From assembly GCA_934234035.1 (NCBI GenBank), contig CAKQHH010000001.1:186001-250000 (forward strand): DNA of 64,000 nucleotides. Direction: 5' to 3'. Position numbers and translations under genes: made by a program. The DNA is from an uncultured Clostridia bacterium. Its GTDB lineage: Bacteria; Bacillota; Clostridia; Peptostreptococcales; Anaerovoracaceae. This document shows positions 9,085 to 18,188 of the stretch, piece by piece. Every line of letters starts with the position of its first letter. Position 1 is the stretch's first letter. Below the pieces are notes generated by a model. The model did no database searches, was not told the origin of the DNA, and was given only the letters and a program-made list of their open reading frames with translations.

Positions 9085-10005
9085 TTACCCCAAACGCAGC
9101 CGATCTTTCAGTTCCTCCAGCAGCGCCTCGTGGTCGTGGTGCTCCAGCTTCGGGAACGCCCGCATCAACCGGCCGTAACCGAAATGCCGTCTCCGGCGAT
9201 AGGTATCGTAGAACTCTTTCTTCCGCTGTTCCAGTTCCTGCCGTCTCGCCTCCATCTCGTTCTGCAGCTCTCGGATTCGCTGTCTGCCCGCCGCATCCAG
9301 TTCCTCCAGGTTGGCATCCAGATTCTCCCGCATTTCCGCTTTCGCCAGATAGCCCTGAACCTTCGCTTCATCTACTCGCTGCGCCGTCTCCAACGCACCG
9401 GTGCCGATTTTCGTGCTGAGTTCATCGCTCACCGTGCGCATTTTGCGCCGCATCTCATCCAACTCTTCAAAGCGCTTGTTCAATCCAATCAAGATAAATA
9501 CGGACACCACAAAGTCCGCAAAGTACAGCACATATAAAAACACCATCAAGAAAAATGCGTAATGATGAGTCATCATGTGGCCGCACAGGTCTTCAATGAC
9601 CGGGTGGGCGTTTCGTACCACAAAGACGATGGCCAAGCCCCAGATAATGCTGAATTCCAGGCAGATATATCCGCGGAAATTGAACGGTTTGTCCCGGTAA
9701 TCCCAGAGCCGAACATGGAAGGACCGGTCCAGAATCCATCCCCCAATCAGCTCAATCAGCGTGGCCAAAAGCGCCCCGCATATGAAGATTTCCCAGAGGC
9801 TCAGCGCCTGCAGGTTCCGGGTGGACACCGCATCCATCAGCAGAAACAATCCCACTACGCCGAACCCGTAGATGGGACACACCGGCCCGTTCAGGAAACC
9901 CCGGTTTACCACCAAGCCCTTCTCCAGCGCCTGGTAGACCACTTCCACCACCCAGCCGAGAAATGAATATATGAGAAAATACCATGCTATCTGTACAATC
10001 GTCAA
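9085..10005 (-). CDS. Putative ABC-transporter type IV membrane protein (PF06541-like)
   Basis: The N-terminal two thirds is a multi-spanning membrane domain opening IAWYFLIYSFLGWVVEVVYQ, with the conserved NRGFLNGPVCPIYGFG segment and GWILDR, the pattern of the PF06541 family whose function is unknown despite its name. About six membrane segments are seen, then a long charged, coiled-coil C-terminus rich in Arg, Glu and Gln. I chose the TTG at 10005 because GAAGGGAG lies 10 nt upstream and it gives the family N-terminus; an ATG at 10101 would overlap ppk by 70 bp. It follows ppk by 23 nt and is probably cotranscribed. Product 306 residues. Confidence 0.75.
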   Translation of the reverse strand: MTIVQIAWYFLIYSFLGWVVEVVYQALEKGLVVNRGFLNGPVCPIYGFGVVGLFLLMDAVSTRNLQALSLWEIFICGALLATLIELIGGWILDRSFHVRLWDYRDKPFNFRGYICLEFSIIWGLAIVFVVRNAHPVIEDLCGHMMTHHYAFFLMVFLYVLYFADFVVSVFILIGLNKRFEELDEMRRKMRTVSDELSTKIGTGALETAQRVDEAKVQGYLAKAEMRENLDANLEELDAAGRQRIRELQNEMEARRQELEQRKKEFYDTYRRRRHFGYGRLMRAFPKLEHHDHEALLEELKDRLRLG

Positions 10006-10028
10006 CGGTCCAACACTCCCTTCTATCG

Positions 10029-12071
10029 TTATATCTGCTCCTCCATCAGCCGCTGCTGACTGTTCACCGACTCCCCCTTCGCGTCCTTTCGCCGGTAACA
10101 TCCTTCCGAATCCAGCCGCCGTCCTTTCACGTTATCCATGTAATTCAGAAGCAGCGTGTTCTTAATGCGACTCCGCACCTTCGGGTCGATTACCGGAAAT
10201 GCCAGCTCCACCCGCTTCTCGGTATTGCGCGTCATCAGGTCCGCCGAACTGATGTACATCCGCTCCTTCTTTCCGCTGCCAAAAATATACACCCGAGAAT
10301 GCTCCAGATACCGGCCCACCACATTCACAATGTCAATGTTCTCGGTGCGCTTTGGCACCCCCGGCAGCAGGCAGCAGATGCCCCGAACAATCATCCGAAT
10401 CTTCACGCCCGCCTCCGACGCCTCGGACAACTTTCGGATGACATCCGGATCCGTCATGGAGTTTACTTTTATAAAAATACGGCCTTTCTTACCCTTCGCG
10501 GTTTCCGACTCAATCTGCTGCAGAATCGCTTGCTTGAAACCTTGCGGGGCGGCCAGAATGTATTTGTAATCCTCGAAATACCGATTCTTGCAGATGTTCT
10601 TAAAGAACCGGGACACGTCCTTCCCCAGCGGCTGATTATATGTAATCAGTGAGAAGTCCGTATAGAGCTTGGCGGTGGTCTCGTTGTAGTTGCCCGTGCC
10701 CACCTGGGTCAGATACCGCTTCTCCCCCATCTCTTCCAGAACCACCTGACAGATTTTGCAATGCACCTTATAGTCGTCCATGCTTTCGCTGCCGTAATAG
10801 ATCTTGCACCCGGCCCGCTCCAGCCGGCGGGACCAGTTGATGTTGTTCTGCTCGTCGAATCGGGCGCGAAGTTCGATCAGGACTTTAACTTTCTTTCCGT
10901 TCTCCGCCGCCTGTGCCAGATATTCCGCAATTTGGGTATGACTGCTAAGCCGATAGATGGTCATGCGAATTTCCCGCACCCGGTCGTCCGTCGCCGCTTC
11001 CTTCAGCATCCGAAGGAGTGGCATCATGGAGTCGTAGGGATAGGAAGAGAGGATGTCTTCTCGCTTCGCATAATCCACCACTTTCTCGTCGAAGAACGTT
11101 GGCGTGCTTCTCGGCGTATATATCGGATAAGAAAGCGCCCGAAGGGTTGCCTTCGGCAGAAGCTCCTTCAATTCATCCAGAAATCCGTACTCCAAAGGCG
11201 CCGTTGTGGTAAAGCAATGTTTTTTCGAAATCTTGAATTTCGCAATCAATTCCTCTCGGAAGGAATCCGAGCAATCCCCCCGGATTTCCAGACGAACCAA
11301 TGGCTGTGTGCTCCGCTCTCGGAGCATTTTCTGAATCTGTGCCCGGAAATCCGCTTTCAGCAGTTCGTCTTCCTCGCCTTCCCGAAATTCCGCATTTCGG
11401 GTAACGCGAAGAAGCAGTTTTTCTTTTGCCTGAAATGGCAGCATCCACTTGTCGAAGAATTCCATCAGCACATCCGGCGTTCGGATTCCGATGAACCCTG
11501 CCGAACTGTTTTCCAAAGTAAGCAGTGCCGGCATCTCCTCCGGAAAAGTCACGACGGAATAATATCCCTCATCCAGTTTTCCCAACAGCACCGTCTGATC
11601 GTTCTTCAGCTCCGGCAGCCCATCGATTCCGGACAGGAACCGGATGGATACCTGTTTCAGAAGGACATCCCGAAAGTATGCGAAACAGACCTCCCGCTCC
11701 GGGTCGGTCAGCTCTTCATTGTTCTTGATCCATATTCCTTTCTCCCGAAGATTCTTTCGAACCTTCTCGTAGATCTGCTCCCGCTTGTAATACAGAAACC
11801 GTGTGTTCTTGCTGATCTGCTTCAGCTGCCGAGACGGGCTCATTCCCGAAAGGGGATCCCGATTCTCCGGCGCCACCCGGTCCAAATCCATCAAACTGCC
11901 GACCCGAACCATGAAAAATTCATCCAGATTGCCGGAAAAAATCTTCACGAAATTCATCGCTTCCAGCTCTGGAATGGATTCATCCAGCGCTTCCTCCAGG
12001 CATCGCTCGTTAAACCGCAGCCAGGACAGCTCTCGATTCTGCGTATAGCCTTTCTTGTATATTTCCTTCAT
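10029..12071 (-). CDS. ppk: Polyphosphate kinase 1
   Basis: PPK1 reversibly makes long-chain polyphosphate from ATP at the membrane. The 680-residue protein is of full family length and has the N-terminal domain (NRELSWLRFNERCLEEA), the phospholipase-D-like catalytic region IELRARFDEQNNINW, and the phosphohistidine candidate in KVHCK near residue 434. The C-terminal catalytic half retains SADLMTRNTEKRVE. The ATG follows AAGGATAGGAC. It starts just downstream of a terminator that ends the lemA unit, and the PF06541 gene follows closely. No exopolyphosphatase gene is adjacent. Confidence 0.93.
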   Translation of the reverse strand: MKEIYKKGYTQNRELSWLRFNERCLEEALDESIPELEAMNFVKIFSGNLDEFFMVRVGSLMDLDRVAPENRDPLSGMSPSRQLKQISKNTRFLYYKREQIYEKVRKNLREKGIWIKNNEELTDPEREVCFAYFRDVLLKQVSIRFLSGIDGLPELKNDQTVLLGKLDEGYYSVVTFPEEMPALLTLENSSAGFIGIRTPDVLMEFFDKWMLPFQAKEKLLLRVTRNAEFREGEEDELLKADFRAQIQKMLRERSTQPLVRLEIRGDCSDSFREELIAKFKISKKHCFTTTAPLEYGFLDELKELLPKATLRALSYPIYTPRSTPTFFDEKVVDYAKREDILSSYPYDSMMPLLRMLKEAATDDRVREIRMTIYRLSSHTQIAEYLAQAAENGKKVKVLIELRARFDEQNNINWSRRLERAGCKIYYGSESMDDYKVHCKICQVVLEEMGEKRYLTQVGTGNYNETTAKLYTDFSLITYNQPLGKDVSRFFKNICKNRYFEDYKYILAAPQGFKQAILQQIESETAKGKKGRIFIKVNSMTDPDVIRKLSEASEAGVKIRMIVRGICCLLPGVPKRTENIDIVNVVGRYLEHSRVYIFGSGKKERMYISSADLMTRNTEKRVELAFPVIDPKVRSRIKNTLLLNYMDNVKGRRLDSEGCYRRKDAKGESVNSQQRLMEEQI

Positions 12072-12094
12072 GTCCTATCCTTCATATCGGAAAA

Positions 12095-12115
12095 GGCGCC
12101 CTGAAACAGGGCGCC
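12095..12115 (-). terminator. Intrinsic terminator after lemA
   Basis: Nine-base perfect stem GGCGCCCTG with loop of three, followed on the minus strand by TTTTCC. It lies 17 bp beyond the lemA stop codon and 24 bp before the ppk start. Confidence 0.7.
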
Positions 12116-12131
12116 CCTCACTCAATCAATC

Positions 12132-12689
12132 TTATTTGTCAAAGCTGACTTTCACATTTTCCCGTTCAATTTCGGAAGAAACTTCGAACATCGTCTTCAT
12201 CTCAAAATGGAACATGGAGCCGATAATGTTGCTCGGGAAAGACTTCAGACGTACATTGAACTTCTTTACGCAAGCGTTGTAGTACTTCCGCGCATTGGCG
12301 ATATCTCCTTCCACCGCCTGCAGCTGAGTCATCAGCTCCTGGAAATTCTGATTGGCCTTCAGATCCGGATACTGCTCCGCCACGATATTGATGGAACGAA
12401 GCGCCTGGGACAGGCCCGCTTCGGACTCGAACTTCTCACTCTGGGTAGTTGCCGCACCCACGGCGTTTCTCGCCGCAATTACGGACTTCAGCGTTTCCGC
12501 TTCGTGCGCCGCATAACCCTTTACGGTCTCCACCAGATTCGGGATTAAATCGAATCTCTTCTTCAAATAAACGTCCATGGTTGCAAACGCCTCTTCCACA
12601 TTTACGTCCCCGCGGACAAAACCGTTATAGGTGGAGATTCCCCATACGAGAATCACTGCCGCCACCACAAGAACAATAATCAAAGCCAT
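12132..12689 (-). CDS. lemA: LemA family protein
   Basis: LemA-type proteins carry one N-terminal membrane helix and a helical bundle facing outside; the function is not settled. Residues 3-18 form the membrane segment (LIIVLVVAAVILVWGI), followed by the family hallmarks YNGFVRGDVNVEEAFA and KKRFDLIPNLVETVKGYA. Length 185 is typical. The ATG at 12689 sits behind AAAGGAG; ten more in-frame residues upstream have no ribosome binding site. It follows a DUF2207 protein by 50 bp, a widespread pairing, so the two probably act together in the envelope. Confidence 0.92.
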   Translation of the reverse strand: MALIIVLVVAAVILVWGISTYNGFVRGDVNVEEAFATMDVYLKKRFDLIPNLVETVKGYAAHEAETLKSVIAARNAVGAATTQSEKFESEAGLSQALRSINIVAEQYPDLKANQNFQELMTQLQAVEGDIANARKYYNACVKKFNVRLKSFPSNIIGSMFHFEMKTMFEVSSEIERENVKVSFDK

Positions 12690-12739
12690 AGCACACTCCT
12701 TTCTTCTGCGAGTTCGCATGTAAAAACAATATTTCGGGG

Positions 12740-14683
12740 CTACCAGGCACCGCCGCCTCCGCCGCCGAATCCGCCGCCGCTGAAACTGCTGCCGCTGTCA
12801 CTGCTGCTGAAGATTCCGCCACTGCTGCCGGAATCCGAGCTTTTCGCAATGCTTTCGTGAATGACATCGGTTACACCGGTAGATACGTGATTCAACATGG
12901 AATCCATCATCACCACGTCGAAGTACGCATCCTCCGCCGTGTTATATGGAGAATACCAGGACGGTCTCTCCACCGGGATGGATTCGAACTTGCTGGCCCA
13001 CTTCTTCGTCATTCCGAACACGTACGCATACGGCAGAACATTGTAGAAATAGGATGGATTTCCTTCCACCAATTCCTCAATTCGATCCAATTCCGCGTCC
13101 CGGATAAAGTTCCGGAAACCCAGCACCCGTCCGTAGAGTGCCGCACTCCATTCGCTTCTGGATTTCATGCCCAGAAGAACCAGCGGTCCGATAACGAAGA
13201 ACGCCAGAAGAATGGTAGTAATCCGGCCGTCGTTATATCCCCACTCCGGATCCAGACAGAAGAACTGCACGTAACCCAGAACGGTAAAAGCGTATATCGT
13301 AACCCAGAGCGCAAACTTCAGTGCCACGCTGGATCCCTTACGGCTCTTCCGATAGTAGTAGATGCTCACCAGCTTCCTCGTCAGCGCCAGGAAGAACAAT
13401 CCCACCACCAGTCCGGTGGCTGCGGAATACAGAAGGGACAATGTAGTGTTCAGGAACATCAGAACTGCCGATGCCAATGCCGGTACCAGGAAGAAAATCA
13501 TCTTTCCGATTCGATCTGCCTTCCGGGATTTGGCGGTAAACAGCTTGTGTCCGCCGGAATACTCGTCATCCACCAGGGAAGGAATATCCTCAAAAGCGTG
13601 GTGCATCCGGTCTCCGATTTCCTTGGTTCGAACGGTTAATTTCTTCGGTTCCTTTTCCTTCAGTGTCTCGTAATCCTTAAAGGCGGAACTTCCGAAAATT
13701 CCCCGGAAGAAGCGCTGGATGGACGGCTTCTCCGATTCCGGCAAATCCCCCAGACGGGTGAACTTGAATTTGTTCTTCTTGTATTCGTCGATATCGATGT
13801 ACCCTTTGTCAGCCAGATAGAAGAATGTGGCCGTCATATCGCTGTCATCCACGGTTCCGTCAATGATATACCCTACATCGATTGGCGTTAAGCCCTCCGG
13901 CGGGTAGAACTCCACCGTCTCCGTAATCTCCGGATTTCGGCCCCAGGTAATGCGCAGCAGCACCATAATCAGGGTCCCTGCCAGAACGAGAATCAGCAGC
14001 AGGTTCTTAACCCAGCCGTAGCTCAGCGATCCGGTCCAGCTGCCTTCCGGAAGCACTCCGTAGACGGAAGCACCTGCCGATTTCGGCAAATTCTCCGCTT
14101 CATAGACAATCGTCGCTCCGTCCTTCTTCCAGGTTCCGTATTTGTTGATGGTGGAACCGTAAGTACCGCTGTAGTACTGAAGATCTTTGAATTCAAAATC
14201 CTTCGGCAGGTGAATGGTAACCTTTGCCTTATCGATTGGCGTTTCCCATCCTCCCGGAATTCCATCCAGATTCAGATAATCCGCTTTGGAATCGTTATCC
14301 TGAATTCCTTGAATCGTGTAGCGGATGATGTACGTCTGTTTTCCCTTCAGCGTCGTGTCGGCCGACCCCACTTTGATGACCTGATTTCCGGACTCCGCAT
14401 AGGTGTCGTATTCGTAGTTGTTGACCTTAATATCTTTAATCCGATACTTACTGCCTAACGGAATGTATCGATAGATACCGTGGTGCGCTTCCTCCCCGAA
14501 GTCCACCGTAATGCGTTCCCGGTAATCGAAGGTCTGATTGATATTGACATGAATATCCACGTCGTATTCCGGCGTGGTATATCCGTATACCGTATCAGCA
14601 TTTACAAATCCCGCAATATACAGAAAAGCTGCGAATGCCACAGCAACTATCAAATAGCGGAATGTCTTTGTACTTGTCGACAC
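12740..14683 (-). CDS. DUF2207 domain-containing membrane protein
   Basis: Predicted envelope protein of 647 residues. It begins with a signal/anchor helix (about residues 8-28), then an extracytoplasmic DUF2207 domain with YDVDIHVNINQTF and GIYRYIPLG. A membrane helix near residues 225-245 follows, then a soluble segment, then more helices around residues 395-490. The C-terminus is a Ser/Gly-rich tail ending GGGFGGGGGGAW, a feature common in this family. The start is GTG, chosen for AAAGGAG five bases upstream. It is the first gene of a two-gene unit with lemA. Molecular function is unknown. Confidence 0.88.
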   Translation of the reverse strand: MSTSTKTFRYLIVAVAFAAFLYIAGFVNADTVYGYTTPEYDVDIHVNINQTFDYRERITVDFGEEAHHGIYRYIPLGSKYRIKDIKVNNYEYDTYAESGNQVIKVGSADTTLKGKQTYIIRYTIQGIQDNDSKADYLNLDGIPGGWETPIDKAKVTIHLPKDFEFKDLQYYSGTYGSTINKYGTWKKDGATIVYEAENLPKSAGASVYGVLPEGSWTGSLSYGWVKNLLLILVLAGTLIMVLLRITWGRNPEITETVEFYPPEGLTPIDVGYIIDGTVDDSDMTATFFYLADKGYIDIDEYKKNKFKFTRLGDLPESEKPSIQRFFRGIFGSSAFKDYETLKEKEPKKLTVRTKEIGDRMHHAFEDIPSLVDDEYSGGHKLFTAKSRKADRIGKMIFFLVPALASAVLMFLNTTLSLLYSAATGLVVGLFFLALTRKLVSIYYYRKSRKGSSVALKFALWVTIYAFTVLGYVQFFCLDPEWGYNDGRITTILLAFFVIGPLVLLGMKSRSEWSAALYGRVLGFRNFIRDAELDRIEELVEGNPSYFYNVLPYAYVFGMTKKWASKFESIPVERPSWYSPYNTAEDAYFDVVMMDSMLNHVSTGVTDVIHESIAKSSDSGSSGGIFSSSDSGSSFSGGGFGGGGGGAW

Positions 14684-14729
14684 AGGACTCTCCTTTCTCT
14701 GCGTGGTTTCGCAGCTTATACTTATTTAA

Positions 14730-14759
14730 ATTATATCATTTTCCGCTGAACTATTTCAA
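14730..14759 (-). promoter_or_regulatory. Promoter of the DUF2207-lemA unit
   Basis: Minus-strand -35 TTGAAA (14754-14759), 18-bp spacer, and -10 TATAAT (14730-14735) preceded by TGA, an extended -10. It lies about 45 bp before the GTG start. A small hairpin (GCTGCG, GCGTGG region around 14700-14715) lies in the short leader. Confidence 0.7.
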
Positions 14760-14772
14760 CTTCATTGTGGAA

Positions 14773-16890
14773 TTAGCGGCGGTTCAGATCTTTGCGAACC
14801 AGGTTGATTCTGTTCTGGTTATCAATCTCGGTAACCTTAACCTCAACCTTATCGCCGATGTTCATCACATCTTCCACCTTCTCCACACGATGGTTTGCCA
14901 TCTTGGAGATGTGCAGCAGGCCTTCCTTGCCCGGCAGAATTTCGATGAATGCGCCGAAGTTCATGATACGCTTAACGGTACCGGTGTACACTTCGCCCAC
15001 TTCCACGTCCTTCGTGATAAGCTCGATTTCTCTCTTTGCGGCTTCCGCACCGGCCATGTCCTCACTGTAGATGCAGATCTTGCCCACATCATCGTCGGAG
15101 ATGTCGATTTTAACGCCGGTTTCCTCCACAATCCGGTTAACGGTCTTTCCGCCCGGTCCGATAACCAGACGAACCTTATCCGGATCCACACGCATGAAGA
15201 TGACTCTCGGTGCGTATGGGGACAGTTCTTTTCTCGGTTCAGGCAGCTCTTCCAGCATGTTCTCCAGAATGTGCGCACGACCTTCCTTTGCCTGGTTCAG
15301 CGCCTGCTCCAGAATCTCTCTGGACAGACCGTGTACCTTGATATCCATCTGGAGTGCAGTGACGCCATCCGGAGTACCGGTTACCTTGAAGTCCATGTCG
15401 CCCAGGAAGTCTTCCATGCCCTGGATATCGCTGAGGATTGCGTAACGGCTGGTGCCGTCTTCGTTGATGCCCTCAATCAGACCCATCGCAATTCCGGATA
15501 CCGGCTTCTTAATCGGAACACCTGCATCCATCAGTGCCAGACAGGAACCGCAGGTGGATGCCATGGAAGAAGAACCGTTGGAAGACAGAACTTCGGAAAC
15601 CACACGAATTGCATAAGGGAACTCTTCTTCGCTCGGAATAACCGGGAGAAGTGCTCTCTCTGCCAGTGCACCGTGTCCGATTTCTCTTCTGCCCGGACCT
15701 CTGCTGGTCTTCGCTTCACCGGTGCAGTATCCCGGGAAGTTGTACTGGTGCATATATCTCTTTGTGGTACGATCGATATCGATGCTGTCCAGATTCTGTG
15801 CTTCGTTCTCCGGAGCCAGAGTTGCAACAGACAGAACCTGAGTCTGACCTCTCTTGAAGAGTCCGGATCCGTGCGCTCTCGGCAGCAGGCCGGTCTCGGA
15901 CCAGAGCGGACGAATCTCCGTCAGCTTTCTGTTATCCGGACGGATTCCATCATCCAGAATCATCGCACGAACGTTCTCTTTCTTGATGTTATACAGAACT
16001 TCCGCAACATCCTTTTCCCCTTCCGGGAAAATCTCTGCGAAATGCTCTTTGGTTTCCTTCTCTACCGCCTCCATGTTGGCCATGCGTTCCTGCTTCTCAA
16101 CAGTCTTGATAGCGGTGATCATCTTCTCGGTGGCAAATTCACGAACGGCGGCATCGATTTCTTCCGTAGCCTTGAATACCTTGTATTCCATCTTTTCCTT
16201 GCCCACTTCGGCAACGATTTCCTCGATGAATTCGCACAGCTTCTTGATTTCCTCGTGACCGAACATAATGGCATCCAGCATTTCCATTTCCGGAACTTCG
16301 TTTGCGCCGGCCTCTACCATCATAATCGCTTCCTTGGTACCGGAAACGGTCAGGTTGATATCGGAAGCCATTCTCTGCTCGTAGGTCGGGTTAATAATCA
16401 GCTCGCCGTCCACTCTGCCGACTACAACAGCGGCGGTCGGACCATCCCACGGAATATCCGATGTTGCCAGTGCGACGGAAGAGCCCAGCATTGCAGCGAT
16501 TTCCGGAGAGCAATCGTGATCCACACTCCATGCACTTGCTACAACAACTACGTCGTTCCGGAAGCCCTTCGGGAACAGCGGTCTCAGCGGACGGTCAATC
16601 AGACGGGATGTGAGAATTGCCTTCTCGCCCGGCTTACCCTCTCTCTTGATATATCCTCCCGGAATCTTTCCGACACTATACATCTTCTCTTCGTAATCAC
16701 AGCTCAGCGGGAAGAAATCGATGTCCTGTCTCGGTTCCTTCGATGCGGTTGCTGTGCAGTTCACTACGGTCTCACCGTAACGAACCGTTACCTGTCCATT
16801 TGCCTGCTCGCATACCTTTCCGATCTCGAACTGCAGCAGTCTTCCGCCCAGTGCCGTCTTAAAGGTGCGATAATCTGTAAATCTTCCCAT
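14773..16890 (-). CDS. pnp: Polyribonucleotide nucleotidyltransferase (PNPase)
   Basis: Phosphorolytic 3'-5' exoribonuclease of the RNA degradosome. The 705-residue product has two RNase PH-like cores (residues about 10-230 and 320-540; [16 protein letters not shown], then SNGSSSMAS and [16 protein letters not shown]), a KH domain ([17 protein letters not shown]) and a C-terminal S1 domain ([19 protein letters not shown]). An AAGGAG precedes the ATG. It lies 97 bp downstream of rpsO with a hairpin between, the classical rpsO-pnp order, so readthrough from the rpsO promoter probably contributes to expression. Confidence 0.97.
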   Translation of the reverse strand: MGRFTDYRTFKTALGGRLLQFEIGKVCEQANGQVTVRYGETVVNCTATASKEPRQDIDFFPLSCDYEEKMYSVGKIPGGYIKREGKPGEKAILTSRLIDRPLRPLFPKGFRNDVVVVASAWSVDHDCSPEIAAMLGSSVALATSDIPWDGPTAAVVVGRVDGELIINPTYEQRMASDINLTVSGTKEAIMMVEAGANEVPEMEMLDAIMFGHEEIKKLCEFIEEIVAEVGKEKMEYKVFKATEEIDAAVREFATEKMITAIKTVEKQERMANMEAVEKETKEHFAEIFPEGEKDVAEVLYNIKKENVRAMILDDGIRPDNRKLTEIRPLWSETGLLPRAHGSGLFKRGQTQVLSVATLAPENEAQNLDSIDIDRTTKRYMHQYNFPGYCTGEAKTSRGPGRREIGHGALAERALLPVIPSEEEFPYAIRVVSEVLSSNGSSSMASTCGSCLALMDAGVPIKKPVSGIAMGLIEGINEDGTSRYAILSDIQGMEDFLGDMDFKVTGTPDGVTALQMDIKVHGLSREILEQALNQAKEGRAHILENMLEELPEPRKELSPYAPRVIFMRVDPDKVRLVIGPGGKTVNRIVEETGVKIDISDDDVGKICIYSEDMAGAEAAKREIELITKDVEVGEVYTGTVKRIMNFGAFIEILPGKEGLLHISKMANHRVEKVEDVMNIGDKVEVKVTEIDNQNRINLVRKDLNRR

Positions 16891-16956
16891 TAAATTAACA
16901 ACTCCTTCCTGTTAATCACTTACTATAACTTTGGGATTTTTCTTATAATACAAAAT

Positions 16957-16978
16957 AAAGCGGGAAGATTCCCGCTTT
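16957..16978 (-). terminator. rpsO-pnp intercistronic terminator or attenuator
   Basis: Ten-base perfect stem AAAGCGGGAA with a two-base loop, followed on the minus strand by TTATTTTG. It sits 9 bp after the rpsO stop. Comparable hairpins between rpsO and pnp elsewhere act as partial terminators or RNase processing sites. Confidence 0.7.
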
Positions 16979-16987
16979 ATCCAGTAA

Positions 16988-17254
16988 CTATTTTCTGAGT
17001 CCAAGACGAGCAATCAGGCTTCTGTATCTCTCGATATCGGTATCCTTCAGATACTTCAGCAGATTTCTTCTCTGACCTACCATCTTCAGCAGACCTCTTC
17101 TGGAATGGAAATCCTTGTGGTGTTCCTTCAGGTGCTCGTTCAGATCGTTGATTCTGTAAGTCAGAATTGCAACCTGTACCTCCGGGGAACCGGTATCTCC
17201 TTCGTGTGTCTTGTACTCTTCGATGATGTTGTTCTTGATTTCCTTTGTAATCAT
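16988..17254 (-). CDS. rpsO: 30S ribosomal protein S15
   Basis: S15 binds 16S rRNA early in 30S assembly and helps bridge the subunits. The 88 residues match the family along their length, including [27 protein letters not shown] and [10 protein letters not shown]. The ATG at 17254 follows AAAAGGAG; an ATG nine codons upstream has no such site and would add a non-conserved tail. The gene has its own promoter and a GC-rich structured leader, and is followed by pnp. Confidence 0.97.
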   Translation of the reverse strand: MITKEIKNNIIEEYKTHEGDTGSPEVQVAILTYRINDLNEHLKEHHKDFHSRRGLLKMVGQRRNLLKYLKDTDIERYRSLIARLGLRK

Positions 17255-17279
17255 TTCGTTTCTCCTTTTCTTACAATTC

Positions 17280-17326
17280 ACCTCAGCATCGCAGCCGCCG
17301 GAGCAGCGTGCCGCCGAAGCAGAGGT
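17280..17326 (-). promoter_or_regulatory. Structured rpsO leader, possible S15 autoregulatory element
   Basis: The leader RNA contains an outer stem ACCTC/GAGGT (17322-17326 with 17280-17284) enclosing a GC-rich segment with CGGCGGC and GGCGGCTGC runs, ending 26 nt before the ATG. Bacterial rpsO genes often carry unrelated leader folds that bind S15. No Rfam comparison was made, so this assignment is an inference from position and fold. Confidence 0.4.
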
Positions 17327-17347
17327 ATGAAAATAATCAGCTCAAAT

Positions 17348-17376
17348 ATAATACCATAACCAAAAGGGTTTGTCTA
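17348..17376 (-). promoter_or_regulatory. rpsO promoter
   Basis: Minus-strand -35 TAGACA (17371-17376), 17-bp spacer and -10 TATTAT (17348-17353) preceded by TGG (extended -10). The leader to the rpsO ATG is about 90 nt. Confidence 0.65.
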
Positions 17377-17425
17377 TAATTATTTCCGCTAAAAAAAAGC
17401 TTTCATCCCCCTTATTTGTCCGACT

Positions 17426-18187
17426 CTACAAGTCACCGAAAGGGTCCCAGTCCAAAGCGTCCTCGCTCGCAGATTCCCGGTTCTTTTCCAACGCCTCCAG
17501 AATCAGTGCCCCAATTTCCGTTCGGCGATTCCGCTGTGCGATTTCCTGGCAATTTCTCAGCAGCTCGTCATCCGGATCCGAATTCTCCAGCAAATACTGC
17601 ATCCCCCGCACATCGTTTCGCCGAATCCCCATCTCCAAAAGCAGCTCCTTCTTCTCCTGAACGTACCGCTCCAGGATTTCGGGAAGCCGGAAATCTTCCT
17701 TCGCCTTCCGTTCTAAATAGGTCAGCGCCGCAGCGGGCTGCACCTTTTCCGGCAGCAGCGCAAAAACCTCGGGTCCGCAGGACAGATATTTCAGGCTTCC
17801 GCAGCTGCTGAAAGCACTCCCGTGAATTCGTTCCACCGAATCCGGCAGAACAATCTCCTGCAGCGCTCCGCAATCCCGAAACATCTCGTAATCAATCTCT
17901 TCCACTCCCTCCGGCAGTGAAACGGACTTTAAATTTCTGCAATAGCTGAACAGCGCACGCCCCACCTTCTCAATGCGTACCGGCATATCGATGCGTTTCA
18001 AATTAATGCACATCCGGAAAGCGTTATCCCCCAGCTCTTCCAGATGCTCCGGCAGCGTCAGCCACTGCAGCTCCCACCGCTCGTTGAAGCAGTTGGCGGA
18101 TATATTCCGAATATGGGCCGGCACGCTGTAATGCTCATACCGATTATCGTAACTAATCAACGTTTCCCGAAGCATTAATGTGGGCAT
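17426..18187 (-). CDS. Leucine-rich repeat (BspA-like LRR_5) protein
   Basis: The 253-residue product lacks a signal peptide and is probably cytoplasmic. Residues about 20-140 are five BspA-type repeats: LTLPEHLEELGDNAFRMC, IDMPVRIEKVGRALFSYC, VSLPEGVEEIDYEMFRDC, IVLPDSVERIHGSAFSSC. Each ends in a Cys-containing turn. The C-terminal half is charged and helical. ATG follows GGAGG, one base after the AAA ATPase stop, so it is the third gene of the VWA-AAA-LRR unit. The repeats suggest protein binding, perhaps substrate or partner recognition for the ATPase; that role is inferred only from context. Confidence 0.8.
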   Translation of the reverse strand: MPTLMLRETLISYDNRYEHYSVPAHIRNISANCFNERWELQWLTLPEHLEELGDNAFRMCINLKRIDMPVRIEKVGRALFSYCRNLKSVSLPEGVEEIDYEMFRDCGALQEIVLPDSVERIHGSAFSSCGSLKYLSCGPEVFALLPEKVQPAAALTYLERKAKEDFRLPEILERYVQEKKELLLEMGIRRNDVRGMQYLLENSDPDDELLRNCQEIAQRNRRTEIGALILEALEKNRESASEDALDWDPFGDL

Positions 18188-18188
18188 A

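Noticed and set aside
14635..16893. Very long open frame on the plus strand (752 codons) opposite pnp
   Set aside because: The minus strand encodes PNPase with conserved domains; the opposite frame is a by-product of codon bias, without ribosome binding site or known domains.
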